From Typha latifolia (Eukaryota > Streptophyta > Magnoliopsida > Poales > Typhaceae): a DNA stretch of 64,000 bases. The position numbers were made by a program, and so were the translations under genes. Shown in pieces: positions 54,703-64,000 of this stretch. The stretch spans positions 3,410,001 through 3,474,000 of the forward strand of contig CM034109.1 in assembly GCA_019914945.1 (NCBI GenBank), written 5' to 3'. The notes under the pieces were generated by a model. That model ran no database searches. It had not been told where the DNA came from and saw nothing but the letters and a program-made list of their open reading frames with translations. The first letter of the stretch is position 1, and every line of letters starts with the position of its first letter.

Positions 54703-55548
54703 AAAGACGAAGAAAACTTTGTAGCTTTTGCCTCTTCTCTACTTAATATTGATTCTGTTGTTGATACTGATAGTACAGATGATCAGGATATGTTACCAGC
54801 TGAGGAAGATGAATCTGAAATTCAAAAGGCATATAATGACTTGTACCTGGAGTCATTTAAACTCAAGAAAAGTAATCTTAGACTACTTCAACGACTCAAG
54901 ATAATCGAACCAGAAAGAATTCAATTTGAGGAGAAGTACAAATTGGAACTTGAACGTGTCAAAGACCTTTCTGAACAAGTTGACAATGTAAAAAATAAAA
55001 TGAAGGCTGATGAAATTGAACTAGAGCGACTGAATAAGGAAGTGACATTTCTAAAAGGGAAGAACAAACTTGATGAGATTCTAAAGGCTCAGATCTTTGC
55101 AAAAGACAGGTATGGTGTTGGATACACTAGTAATTCAAATAATAATAAAACTGTCTTCGTTTCTACAGGTATACAAAAAGAAGAATATCTGAAGTCATTA
55201 ACTGCATTTACAAAGCAATCCTGGATTAATGCTTCTAAACTGAAGTTGAATTTACAAACTGGTGAATCTTCAACGGCACCAAAGGTAAACTTTAGTCACA
55301 CTCGACAAAAGGTGAGTAGAAAACGGTTTGTTCTGACATGCTATCATTGCGGCATTGTAAGGCATATTCGACCTCATTGCAAATTTTTGCAAAAGCGTAG
55401 AAGTGCTTTCATTTATGGGATGAAAACAAAGGCCATATGGGTCAAGAAAAGTGGTTTGAAATGTTATGTTGTGCATACAGCCTTGAAAGCTTTAAATTCT
55501 GATTTGCGGTGTTTAGACAGTGGCCGTTCAAGAACATATGTCAGGTGA
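54703..55548 (+). pseudogene. Sirevirus gag, coiled coil and zinc knuckle 2, into protease
   Basis: In frame after the stop: DEENFVAFASSLLNID, then open from 54790. Residues 10-100 of this frame form a Lys/Glu/Leu-rich coiled coil (LKKSNLRLLQRLKI, LERVKDLSEQVDNVKNK). The second knuckle CYHCGIVRHIRPHC is at about 55340-55381. The protease active site LDSGRSR lies at about 55514-55534 with DSG intact, then a frameshift. Two knuckles flanking a coiled coil are a Sirevirus gag trait. Confidence 0.85.
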
Positions 55549-56609
55549 CAAGTCGTTATTTTCTAATCTTGAAAAAACATGAAGGGGGAGTTGTGACATT
55601 CGGAGATGGTAATTCATCCAAGGTAATAGGTAAAGGAAAGGTAAGTTCTCCGGGGGTTCCTATTCTTGAAAATGTTATTTATGCTAAAGGCTTGAAAGCA
55701 AATTTTCTGAGTATCAATCATGAGCAAGATTATGAGGTAAAATTCTCCGAAAATGATTGCACTATTCTAGATCATGATGGTAATGTTATATATTATGGAT
55801 CTAGAATATCTGAGAATTGCTATATTGTTGGAACGTCACATAAACTGAAATGTAACAGTATCTCTTTCTACATTGCAAATCTTTGGCATCAACGTCTTGG
55901 ACATGTGAATCATAAGGAATTATTTACTCTGTCCAAACAAGAAGTGGTAAGAGGAATACCTAAGATGAAATAAATGTCAAAAAGAGTGTGATTTGTGTCA
56001 AATTGGAAAACAAATTCGGATCTCACACAAGAAGGTAAATGCAGCTACCACCGATTGTGTGCTTCAATTAGTTCACATGGACTTGATGGGTTCAACAAAA
56101 ACGGAAAATCTTGGAGGTAAACGCAATATATTCTTAATGGTCGATGATTACTCCAGATATACCTAGATTGCCTTTCTACGTGAGAAGTCTGAAACCTTTG
56201 AAGTTTTTAAATCACTGCTTAAAATTGCAAAATGAAAAATCTACTACGCTAGTTAGGATTTGTTCTGATCATGGAAGAGAATTTGAAAATGAATTTTTTT
56301 TCTATATTTTGCGATTCTCTTGGTATTCAACATGAATTTTCAGCTCCTATAACTCCACAACAGAACGGGATTGTGGAAAGAAAGAACTGTGTTGTGCAGG
56401 AAATGGCTAAGGTTATGCTTCACGCTAAAAAGGTTACTCAAAGGTTTTGGGCAGAGGCGGTCAATACAGTGGTACATGTGATAAATCGTGTTTATCTAAG
56501 ACTAGGTATAAAAATGATTGCATATGAAATGTGGAAAGGTAAGAAACCTAGTGTTAAATATTTTCGCGTTTTTGGTAGTAAATGCTATATATCGAAAATA
56601 TTTGACTAA
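55549..56609 (+). pseudogene. Sirevirus protease end and integrase
   Basis: GGVVTFGDGNSSKVIGKGKV (55580-55640) is the protease end. Integrase: zinc-binding LWHQRLGHVNHKELF (His pair, 55883-55925), stop at 55971-55973, then CDLCQIGKQ (Cys pair). Core: HMDLMG (first Asp, 56078), SDHGREFENEF (second Asp, about 56264), and TPQQNGIVERKN (Glu, about 56353-56388). All three catalytic residues are still encoded, but a TAG near 56165 and frameshifts near 56225 and 56290 break the frame. Confidence 0.85.
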
Positions 56610-57336
56610 ATTTGACACTAGAAGTAGCGAAGGCATCTTCTTAGGGTATTCTAATAATAGCAAAGCCTACAAAGTATTAAATTTTGACACTTCTACTGTT
56701 ATGGAATCTGCTAACGTTATGATAGATGAATCCACGATAGATATAACTGAAGCTACTCTTAATTTTGTTTCTGAAGATACATATGACGAAGAAATAAGAA
56801 AGGAGCTTGATCTGAAAATTGAGAATCAGGACGAGGGCAAAGTTGAAATAAACAAAGATGACTGCAATGTACCGGAACCATCTACCAGAGTGAAAACAAA
56901 TCATCCACTGTCACAAGTAATCGGAGACGTGAATGAACCAATTAAGACAAGACGACAAATCCAAAGTGAGGTATCATTTACTTGTTATATATCTTCTTTT
57001 GAACCTAAAAATATGAAGGAAGCATTGTTAGACGATTCTTGGGTTAATGCTATGCATGAGGAATTAGAGCAATTTTCTAGGAATGATGTTTGGTATTTAG
57101 TTCCTAGACCTAAGAATGTGAACGTCATTGGAACAAAATGGATTTACAAGAATAAAAGTGATGAACATTGCAATATAGTTCGAAATAAAGCTAGACTAGT
57201 AGCACAGGGATATACTCAGGTTGAGGGTATAGATTTTGATGAGACATTTGCTCATGGTGCTAGATTAGAGTCTATTCGTATACTGCTTGCTATTGCATGT
57301 CATTTAAAATTTAAATTGTTTCAAATTGAAAGTGAA
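56610..57336 (+). pseudogene. Sirevirus integrase tail and RT N-terminus, truncated before the active site
   Basis: Open from about 56585: RSSEGIFLGYSNNSKAYKV, the acidic linker with TRVKTNHPLSQVIGD, then RT: DDSWVNAMHEELEQFSRNDVW, GTKWIYKNKSDEH, NKARLVAQGYTQVEGIDFDE, LESIRILLAIACHLKFKLFQ. It stops at 57336, just before the segment that would hold the first RT catalytic Asp. The sequence then switches to chromovirus gag on the other strand. Confidence 0.85.
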
Positions 57337-58247
57337 GGCCCTTTGCCCTTCGGTCCTCCAACTGGGCAAGTGTGAGAGTTCGAACAGGGGATCTTGTGCT
57401 TTCTCTAACATTAGAAGAAGGTCTCAAAGGTGGTCGTGGTCTAGTACTAGTAGCCGTTGAACCTACAGAATTTCTAGCCAGCGTTCTTGGTGGAAACCAC
57501 CCATCTCGGTTGCCCTAACTTGTTTTCGCTGCCATCTTGAGAGTCTTATGCTTTTGCTCCATCCTAACAGCCTTCCCAAAGGCCTCCTCAAGAGTGGTAG
57601 GACAGAGAGCACGCCCATCTCGACTTTGTGCATGTTGATCTCCTTCTCTAAATCCTCCAACTGGCCCATCACCATCTTCGAAGGGATCAACATCATCCGC
57701 TAAGTGCTAATCCTCTTCATCAACGAAGCGCACCGGTGCCGCACACCTCTCGTGTTCCACCACTGCCGGTCTTGGGTTTTGTATCAAAGGTGAGCGATGA
57801 TCATTGACCCTAACATGTCGCACCTGGACTTGTGGGGTATCAGTTCAGTACGGTGCCACCGCTGGTCCTTCTTGAGGCACCAATTTTCGTCAAGGAGATG
57901 ACGAAGCTGATTGGTTCATGACATATTTCTTTAAAGCATTATGATCATTCTGCATTGCGTCAACCCTATGCAGCAATGTTTGGAACCAGCCCCTAAGTTC
58001 TTCTGCCAAGCTCATGTTCACACCCATGGATGTTGGTTGACTCGGTCCTACTGTGGTCGCTCCAAAGGAATCGACCTCACGGTTAGAGTTATCGTGGATT
58101 GAGTCTTCCTTTGTCGGTGTGTTCTCCATTGAACTTCTTATTGATGCCCTCTTCCTTGTTTCCACCATTAATGGAGGTCTGAGGTTCGCCTGACTTTGAT
58201 ACCAATGATAGGGGTCTACGGTACCAAATTGATAGGCTCTGATACTA
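57337..58247 (-). pseudogene. Chromovirus gag fragment inside the Sirevirus, reverse
   Basis: Reverse strand. KRASIRSSMENTPTKEDSIHDN, LRGWFQTLLHRVDAMQNDHN (open 58258-57890), RHEVCGTGALRC-like piece (57740), then a deletion joins the middle of gag (57625) to the MRMEQKHKTLKMAAK region (57565-57520) and the zinc-knuckle approach RTPVRTLTLAQLEDRR (57385-57340). PBS repeats lie at 58193-58247. Confidence 0.8.
58193..58247 (-). promoter_or_regulatory. Three reiterated primer-binding-site units
   Basis: Plus-strand view: ACTTTGATACCA (58193-58204), a decayed TCTACGGTACCA (58215-58226) and GCTCTGATACTA (58236-58247), spaced 22 and 21 bp, directly inside the LTR end at 58248. Confidence 0.75.
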
Positions 58248-58805
58248 ATGATAGGCAACAGAACGATTCCTTTAAGATCTTAATTTATTGCAGGAAGCAG
58301 TCCATCGAAGGAAACTATTCACCAAATATTCTCCCATAGTTAGAAAATTACCAAACCAAGTGGAATCGATTTGTAACTCCCTCATCTATGTTTTTTATGT
58401 TTACGTCCTTCATAGATTCGAATTGCACTTGGGACAAAAATATGATATATTGCGGATGATGGTGGTGGTGACGGGTGGAGTGGATGTTAGGGTTATGGAT
58501 GATAATGAAGATGAGGGTGGATGCGTTATGTGGTCGAGACCCAAAGAAAAGAGAGGACTCAACAGACGAGGGAGATTAGAAGTTAGGAGAGACCTTGCCA
58601 ACAGTAGAGGTGGTAGGTTGGTAAAGAGGGAGGAGGGGGATTAGGTACAGAGACTAGAGAGAGGATAAAGTCGGCAATAAACCAATATTCATTAAGTATA
58701 ATGATTTTGACTGCCGTCCACACCTTTATAGAAGCTAGCCAATAAGCCAAAATAATAGTAATTAATTCTAATTCTAAAAGACTCCCGCTGATCACGTTCA
58801 AAGGC
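58248..58805 (-). mobile_element. Chromovirus LTR (R/U5 and TATA), reverse, cut in the U3 array
   Basis: Sense end at 58248. U5, leader, and TATA box (CTTTATA, 58724-58730) match the other family A LTRs. The remaining bases after GACTCCCGCTGATCACGTTC are the first array unit, where the sequence switches back to the copia element. Confidence 0.8.
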
Positions 58806-59700
58806 ACCCAATGCTACTATTATGGATCAGTGTCTGTGTATCTAGACTCTGATGTCATTCGAGTAGAGTTTCGTCTTCCATCTAGCGATTTTGAATACCC
58901 TTCCTCTGAGCTTCTTCCTTCTGTTCAGTATATTGCTGGTGATATTTTAGGGGAAGAGTGGATAGGCAATATGATGCCTCATGCCAAGCTGACTTCAGTG
59001 GCTCACATGTTACACCTTATCTGTCTCTACAATGTCATTCCAAAGACTCAGCACTCCAGCATCAATTAGGATCGGGCGTTTCTCCTTCACGCGATGCTTA
59101 CAGGCGTATCCATTGACATTGCCACCGTTATTTATGATAGCATTGTGTCAGCTGCAAGAAAAGAGACCCCCATGAAGGTTTGCCATTTGGGATCTTCATT
59201 ACCAAACTGTGCATGCAGAGTGGTGTGAGAGTTGATTCGTCAGAAGCTTCGGTTAAGGCTCAAAAACTATTGGATCGTTTCACCATGAAGAGGAGTCAAG
59301 CTCATGATCCACCATCTCCTTATAAACCGACCTCCTCTTCTGTAATTAAACAACGATCACACCAGAAAATCTCCTTTGAGGATAGTTCTGATGATGAATC
59401 ATATCAACCTGAGGGAGTGTTTCAGTTTATGACTGAATGGTTTGATCAGCTTAGCACTCAGGTTCATGATTTACAATTGGCAATTACTGCATTTTCTGGT
59501 ACTGCTGCGGAGATACGGGCTGAGCAAGCTCGTTAGGGGACGGTGCTTGATTTTGTGTTGTCTATCCTCCATCACCATTTTCCTCCTAGTGCTCCTAGTG
59601 CTTAGACTTTGGAAATTTGTGTCAGAAAGGGGGAGAGTGAGTGAGAGATCAAATTTAGAGGGAGTAGGGAATTTTGTTTAGGAGGAGTAAGGAGTGAGTT
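58806..59700 (+). pseudogene. Extra 3' ORF of the Sirevirus, putative plant transposon-protein-like domain
   Basis: 58830-59069 is open (GDILGEEWIGNMMPHAKLTS, then MLHLICLYNVIPKTQHSS); a stop and then AFLLHAMLTGVSIDIATVIYDSI in the same register; a frameshift leads to GLPFGIFITKLCMQSGV and an acidic, Ser-rich tail ending in DQLSTQVHDLQLAI (59180-59536). The layout resembles a domain often annotated as putative plant transposon protein in plant retroelements (from memory, not searched). It lies between pol and the 3' LTR, where some Sireviruses carry an extra ORF. Function unknown. Confidence 0.6.
59626..59637 (+). promoter_or_regulatory. Upstream polypurine tract
   Basis: AAAGGGGGAGAG about 355 bp before the 3' LTR. 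Several copies of such tracts before the 3' LTR are a reported Sirevirus feature. Confidence 0.6.
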
Positions 59701-59980
59701 GCATTAGCATCTGCTTTATTTGTGTTATTTTGTATATTGTGCTGAATGCTTAGTTTAAATGAAAATGTGTTGCTTTGCGTTTATGATAATTTAAGTTTAG
59801 ATCCTATGTGTTTACTGTTTATAATTTTGTATGATCTTACTTCAAGTTATTTTCACTTGATTTTGATTTGGTTTATTTTCATTTGCAAGGATTGAAGTGT
59901 TACATCTTTTTAGACTTGTTGAATACTCATTTAGAACTCTTTATAATTTTTGTAAACTAGATATTTTGTCACAAATTGCC

Positions 59981-59991
59981 AAAGGGGAGAT
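59981..59991 (+). promoter_or_regulatory. Polypurine tract adjoining 3' LTR
   Basis: AAAGGGGAGAT directly before TGTTAGG at 59992. Confidence 0.85.
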
Positions 59992-61020
59992 TGTTAGGTT
60001 TTCAGTGTTATGTACAAAATATTCTAAGTGTTTTTATACATGTACATGAGCATTTATACAAGTTTTAAAAGTATTTGGATTGAAAAATTTCAAGATCAAA
60101 GCAGAAAAGTTTCTAATTTGCACTGCGTTCGAACGCGCTCCCAGGGGTTCACACATACAGAGAACGTGTTCTGAGCGTTCGAATGCGTGTACAGACGTTC
60201 ACACATTCAGGCCGTTCGAATGCATTCACACATATAGATAATGCGTTCGGGCCATTCAAACGCGTGCAAATACAGAGAACTTTTTTCTACCATTCTAACG
60301 CAGTAAAGGGCCGTTCGAATGCACCCTGCATACGTTCATAGCATGTTCACACATACAGAGAGGAGTGCATTTGCGCGTTCAAACTCAACCAGTGAAAATC
60401 AAGTCATCGTGTTCGAATGCACTTGGGCCTGTTCGAACGCACCAGAGAACAAGTTAGCTCGTTCGAACGCGGCGAACGCAGTCCGGCCGCGTTCGAACTC
60501 ACCTGCGTAATATGCAAATTTTGGACTTATGTGAGTTCTGATATGACTTAGATTTGGCTTTCTCTTGGTTACAGATATAAGCATTGTGATGCCCTATCTC
60601 TAGGGAGTTCTTGAGGAGACATCGTTTCTTCTACCAACAAGGTCCGTCTCTTCTACATCACAATAAGCTTTCGTCATAAGGGTCATCTAAACGAAGGATC
60701 AATCTCGAGGGCTACTGAGGTTGGAGATCAATCACGGGAAGCAATGAATCATGGGTTCTAGTGAGCAAGATTAAGAGAAACAAAGTCGTGGGGATCGATG
60801 GGTTGTTTTGTGAGTTAGTCCTGTAACTGCTACTATTTTAGTGATTAGTTTTTATCCGAGTTTGAATCTGTGGTTTTTTTCCCGTTTGGGTTTTTCCACG
60901 TAAAAATCTCAGTGTTGTTCTTTGCTTTTGTTTTTTAATATTTATTCCTCATTTATTTAAGCAAAGGAGTGATATCATTTCCTAGGGGTTAGATACATAT
61001 GTATGTCTAGATTTTTTTCA
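59992..61020 (+). mobile_element. Sirevirus 3' LTR (1029 bp)
   Basis: TGTTAGG...TTTTTTCA. It is collinear with the 5' LTR but 180 bp longer, nearly all of it in the TTCGAA array (60120-60510). The TATA box is at 60576-60580. Confidence 0.9.
60120..60510 (+). repeat. U3 TTCGAA palindrome array, longest copy
   Basis: About a dozen units: GCGTTCGAACGC at about 60125, GTTCGAACGC near 60438 and 60462, and decayed units near 60177, 60213, 60255, 60316, 60410 and 60489. They are interleaved with four or five TTCACACATACAGAGAA-type motifs (60149, 60192, 60226, 60346). Confidence 0.9.
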
Positions 61021-61564
61021 AAAAGTAAATTAAAAATTATATCATTGGACCTTCACTGTAGTAAGAGAAACCATTGATTTTAATGTTTGAGTAGGATAAT
61101 TTCCTAATTAAAGTCGAGTCATATTCAATGTTAGATACTTTTTGGAGTTCCATATGGATGTCTATTGATAATCGGATCATTGAGATGCCAAACCATATGT
61201 CGTCTATTTAGGGGTTGTTTGGTGTGATGTTTCTAAAGATGGTGCGTCGACATATATTTTGAGTATAATAATTTGATAATGGATCGGAGTTAATATACTG
61301 TATATTGACATCCATTCAATTAGACTGAACATTAAAATGTAGTTTCTCCACTTCAATGAAAAGGGAAGGGAGCTCTACCTCATTAAAAGGAAACTATACC
61401 ACTTTTTTTAACTATTATTTGGTACAAAATTTGATAATTGTTTGCTAGTAATGTTCTATATTTTACATTATTTTTGTAAGTATTTTGTATCCCCAAAGTC
61501 ACTCAATTTTATTCAAATCACTCACAACTCAGGTGGAATGATGGCTTTTACATTAAGTTAGGTA
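61021..61564. other. Unclassified AT-rich interval
   Basis: It separates the Sirevirus 3' LTR from a chromovirus protease fragment. It does not continue the RT interrupted at 52817. GGGGTTGTTTGG at about 61212 recalls a DNA-transposon end, but no partner end is visible. No coding signal. Confidence 0.45.
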
Positions 61565-62186
61565 TGTAGTCGAATATGCATACATCGATATTTTAGCTTC
61601 GATATCTTCCTCCGCACCCTCCTCCACCGCCTCCTCATAGACCTCCTTTGAATAATGTCCATCACGAAAAACCTCATCGGACCCCTCGAGACTGTCAATA
61701 AGCATCACACTCCCGATCAGTTTAGAACACCGATGACCGGGGATGAAACGCATAGAAAGAAAAGGCCCTTCGCTCTTCGCTCCTCCACTTAGGCAGGTGT
61801 GATATTTTGAAAGGGGGGTCTTGTGCCTCCTCTAATATCGGAAGAGGGTCTCAAGGGTAGTTGTGCTCTAGTACTAGCAGCCATTGTCTTTGAACATGCA
61901 GAATTTCTAGCCGGCGTTCTAGGCGCAAACCACCCATCTCGGTTGCCCCAATTTGCTTTCATTGCCATCTTGAGAGCCTTGTGCTTTTGCTCCATCCTCA
62001 GGGCCTTTTCAAAGGCTTCCTCATGAGTGGTACGACAAAGAGCACGAACATCCGCCTGGATCTCCACCCGCAGCCTTGAAATGAATGTGCTTATCAATGT
62101 CGATTCGGGACAAGGTGGCTCGTAATGATTACTAACCCTTTCAAATTCAGCTTGCTACTCGAATACGGTTGTCCTCTGAACCATCT
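61565..62186 (-). pseudogene. Chromovirus gag C-terminus and protease start, reverse
   Basis: Reverse strand. FERVSNHYEPPCPE and MISTFISRLRVEIQADVRALC (62097-62035), MRMEQKHKALKMAMKANWGNRDGWFAPRT (62005-61910), zinc-knuckle end HRCSKLIGSVMLID (61740-61700), acidic linker and AKISMYAYS (61600-61570), where it is cut. On the right it is interrupted at VQ by the chromovirus LTR at 62187. Confidence 0.8.
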
Positions 62187-62267
62187 TGATATATTTAGTT
62201 AGGATCTTTTCTTATTACATTAGGTGTTTATTTTTATTAAAATAAAATTCCTGTAGGTTGCATTTGA

Positions 62268-62400
62268 ACGCAGGTGGAGTCACGTTCGAGCGCCCTTGTG
62301 AACACCTTATAAATGCCTTGTGAATGCCTGTGTTCGAATGCCTATGTCGCATTCGCAAATCCAGAGAAGGGGCTTTTTGAGTGCGTTTAAACGCGATCGA
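62268..62400 (+). repeat. U3 TTCGAA array, strongly decayed
   Basis: CATTTGAACGC, CACGTTCGAGCGC, TGTTCGAATGC and GCGTTTAAACGCG units with one TTCGCAAATCCAGAGAA motif. No unit is perfect. Confidence 0.7.
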
Positions 62401-62456
62401 CGAGTATCATCTAGAATTAGAGTTTCATATTATTTTAAGACTTGTTGGCTAGCCTC

Positions 62457-62464
62457 TATAAATA
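62457..62464 (+). promoter_or_regulatory. LTR TATA box
   Basis: TATAAATA in CTAGCCTCTATAAATATGTGGATAGC. Confidence 0.7.
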
Positions 62465-62984
62465 TGTGGATAGCAAGCAACTTCATTATACTATTGGATT
62501 ATTGATTTCTTGCCTCCTATCTTCTCTGTAGACTTCTCCCTCCTCCCTCTTCACCATCCTTCCACATCTACGGTTGGCAAGGTTTCTCCTCACTTCTAAT
62601 CTCCATCGATTGTCGAGCCACCCCTCTTTTTTAGGATCTCGACCACTTCGTTCCTCATGTCTACGTCCCTTAATCACTTCCACAATCCACTCTCATCTTC
62701 ATACCCATCCATAACCCTAACATCCACTCCACCCATCACCACCACCATCACCCACGTTATTCCGTGTTTTCATCCCAGCTACCATTCGAATCTACAAAGG
62801 GCATAAATATGAAATTTGTAGATTACGAAGTATGGATCCAACACAATTGATTTCGTAATTTTTTGACTACCAGAAAATATTTGACAAATATTTTCCCACG
62901 ATTGCGCAGACTGCTTCCTGCAACAAATTCAAATCTAAAGGAATTGTTCCGTAGCCGATCTTTTGGTTCTAGATCCTATCAATT

Positions 62985-63016
62985 TGGTATCAGAGCCTTT
63001 CATTTGGTATTAGAGC
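62985..63016 (+). promoter_or_regulatory. Duplicated primer-binding site, first copy perfect
   Basis: TGGTATCAGAGC (62985-62996, exact) and TGGTATTAGAGC (63005-63016), 20 bp apart, beginning 3 bp after the LTR end. Confidence 0.85.
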
Positions 63017-63039
63017 AGGCGAACCTCAGGCCTCCATTA

Positions 63040-64000
63040 ATGGTTGAAATAAGGAAGATGACATCAACAAGGAGACCTATGAAGAGCACATCGACAAAGG
63101 AGGACTCAATGCACGATAATCCTAACCGAGAGGCTGATTCCTTTGCAGCGACCACAGCAGGACCGAGTCAACCAATGTCCATGGGTTCGAATATGGATGG
63201 ATTAAGGGCATGTTCCAAACATTGTTGCTTACAAAACCCAAGACCAGCAGTGGTGGAACCCGAGAGGCATGCAGCACCAGTGCGCTTCGTCGACGAGGAT
63301 TGGCACTATGAGGATGAGGTTGATCCCTATGGAGTTGGTGAAGGACATGCTTGAGGATTTAGAGAAGGTGATCAACATGCACAAAGGTTTAGACCTGAAC
63401 CAAGGATCTTTCGCGAACCTGACAACGCTATTCGAGGGAGAACCGCACGCTTAGACTTTTCAAAATTCCAAGGCGATGATCGAACAGATTGGGTGTTTCA
63501 AGTTGAACAATATTTTGATTGTCAAGGTACAACAGAAGATACAAAAATCCAGATGGCAAGCTTACACCTCTAAGGAACGGGCACTACATTGATATAGATC
63601 GGTAATTTGTGGTGGTGGATTTACCGGATAGGCAGATTTTTGTATGAGGATTATGCATAGATTTGGGACAGTGGCATATAAAGATTTTGCTGCCACATTA
63701 AGCAAGATGGTTCGGAGGACAACCGTATTGGAGTACCAAGCTGAGTTTGAAAGAGTTAGTAGTCGTTTTGAGCCACCTTGGCCCGAACCAACATTGATGA
63801 GCACATTCATTTCAGAGTTGCGAGAGAAGATACAAGTGGATGTTCGTGCTCTTGAGGAGGCCGTGAGGATGGAGCAAAAACATAAGGCTCTCAAGATGGC
63901 AGCAAAAGCAAGTTGGGGCAACCGAGATAGGTTGTTTGTGCCTAGAACACTAGCTGGAAATTTTACAGGTTCAAAGACGGCGGCGGCTGTGAGCACTAGA
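63040..64000 (+). pseudogene. Chromovirus gag, forward, leaves the window
   Basis: ATG at 63040, 23 bp after the second PBS unit. N-terminus MTSTRRPMKSTSTKEDSMHD, SQPMSMGSNMDG; a deletion removes the coiled-coil segment. RHAAPVRFVDED, FREPDNAIRGRTARLDF and TDWVFQVEQYFD capsid start (63415-63515), MASLHL (63553), then VRRTTVLEYQAEFERVSSRFEPPWPEPT (63705-63795) and RMEQKHKALKMAAKASWGNRD (63868-63930). Two or three frame breaks. It continues past 64000. Confidence 0.85.

Larger units (their letters stand above)
52818..61020 (+). mobile_element. Ty1/copia Sirevirus (Opie/SIRE-type), both LTRs, internally damaged
   Basis: Structure in order: 5' LTR (52818-53666), tRNA-Met primer-binding site, gag with two zinc knuckles and coiled coil, protease, integrase, RT start, a chromovirus fragment (57337-58805) replacing the RT catalytic region and RNase H, an extra ORF, two purine tracts, 3' LTR (59992-61020). 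The gag type and the purine tract before TGTTAG fit Sireviruses. The 5-bp flanks AATAG and AAAAG agree at four of five positions, a weak duplication at best. Confidence 0.85.
62187..62981 (+). mobile_element. Family A chromovirus 5' LTR (795 bp), plus
   Basis: TGATATATTTAGTTAGG to ATCCTATCA. Array 62268-62400, TATA box 62457-62464, leader and U5 as at 28179. It inserted into a reverse gag. The matching 3' LTR would lie beyond the window. Confidence 0.85.

Noticed and set aside
52811..61025. Perfect target-site duplication for the Sirevirus
   Set aside because: AATAG and AAAAG differ at one position, and the interrupted RT does not resume after 61020, so the right flank has been rearranged.
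61205..61225. Terminal end of a PIF/Harbinger-like MITE (GGGGTTGTTTGG)
   Set aside because: No inverted partner or target duplication could be found nearby.

Overview
This is a transposable-element graveyard from a flowering-plant nuclear genome. I see no intact host gene, rRNA gene or tRNA gene. The evidence for a plant is: chromodomain-bearing Ty3/gypsy elements (chromoviruses) primed by initiator tRNA-Met; very long (2.8-3.2 kb) Tekay/Del-type LTRs; a Ty1/copia element with Sirevirus (Opie/SIRE-type) gag; a hAT transposase remnant; and long (GA/CT)n tracts. The large Del-like LTRs would suit a monocot, but I cannot name the species. Almost every coding segment carries stops, frameshifts or deletions.

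Layout. 1-1506: end of a chromovirus (family A) with its 3' LTR, then a second LTR type in reverse. 1508-8415: a reverse-strand integrase split by a Tekay LTR (5-bp target duplication CAGAT), itself split by a second Tekay LTR (duplication AATGT). 8416-13929: a Tekay leader with primer-binding site and two Tekay LTRs in opposite orientation. 13940-21226: reverse-strand chromovirus pieces with their LTRs. 21227-23062: unclassified GC-richer block. 23063-27058: the longest forward chromovirus (gag, protease, RT, RNase H, integrase, chromodomain, PPT, LTR start). 28179-32941: forward chromovirus LTR and gag cut off by a Tekay LTR. 32942-34705: unclassified. 34741-39954: reverse chromovirus with both LTRs partly present but integrase core deleted. 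39955-42746: Tekay LTR. 42747-44690: 25-bp minisatellite and hAT remnant. 44765-47000: another chromovirus relative. 47055-48507: Tekay LTR plus Tekay chromodomain. 48508-52817: LTR, copia and chromovirus fragments. 52818-61020: a Sirevirus with both LTRs, PBS, PPTs and an extra 3' ORF, whose RT catalytic/RNase H region is replaced by a chromovirus fragment. 61565-64000: reverse gag cut by a forward chromovirus that leaves the window.

The most interesting signals are non-coding and lie inside LTRs. (1) Clusters of the palindrome GCGTTCGAACGC, interleaved with a CACATACAGAGAA-type motif, sit just upstream of the TATA box in LTRs of two chromovirus subfamilies and also in the unrelated copia Sirevirus. 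(2) The chromovirus primer-binding site is repeated 2-4 times at a 20-21 bp period, and the LTR terminus itself is a degenerate copy of the unit. (3) The Tekay LTR carries small hairpins expanded to six copies in one LTR, with compensatory and wobble changes that fit only the sense strand. (4) The same LTR holds a 10-bp-arm GC palindrome that is often duplicated. Together these suggest LTRs built from exchangeable, repeat-amplifying regulatory modules.
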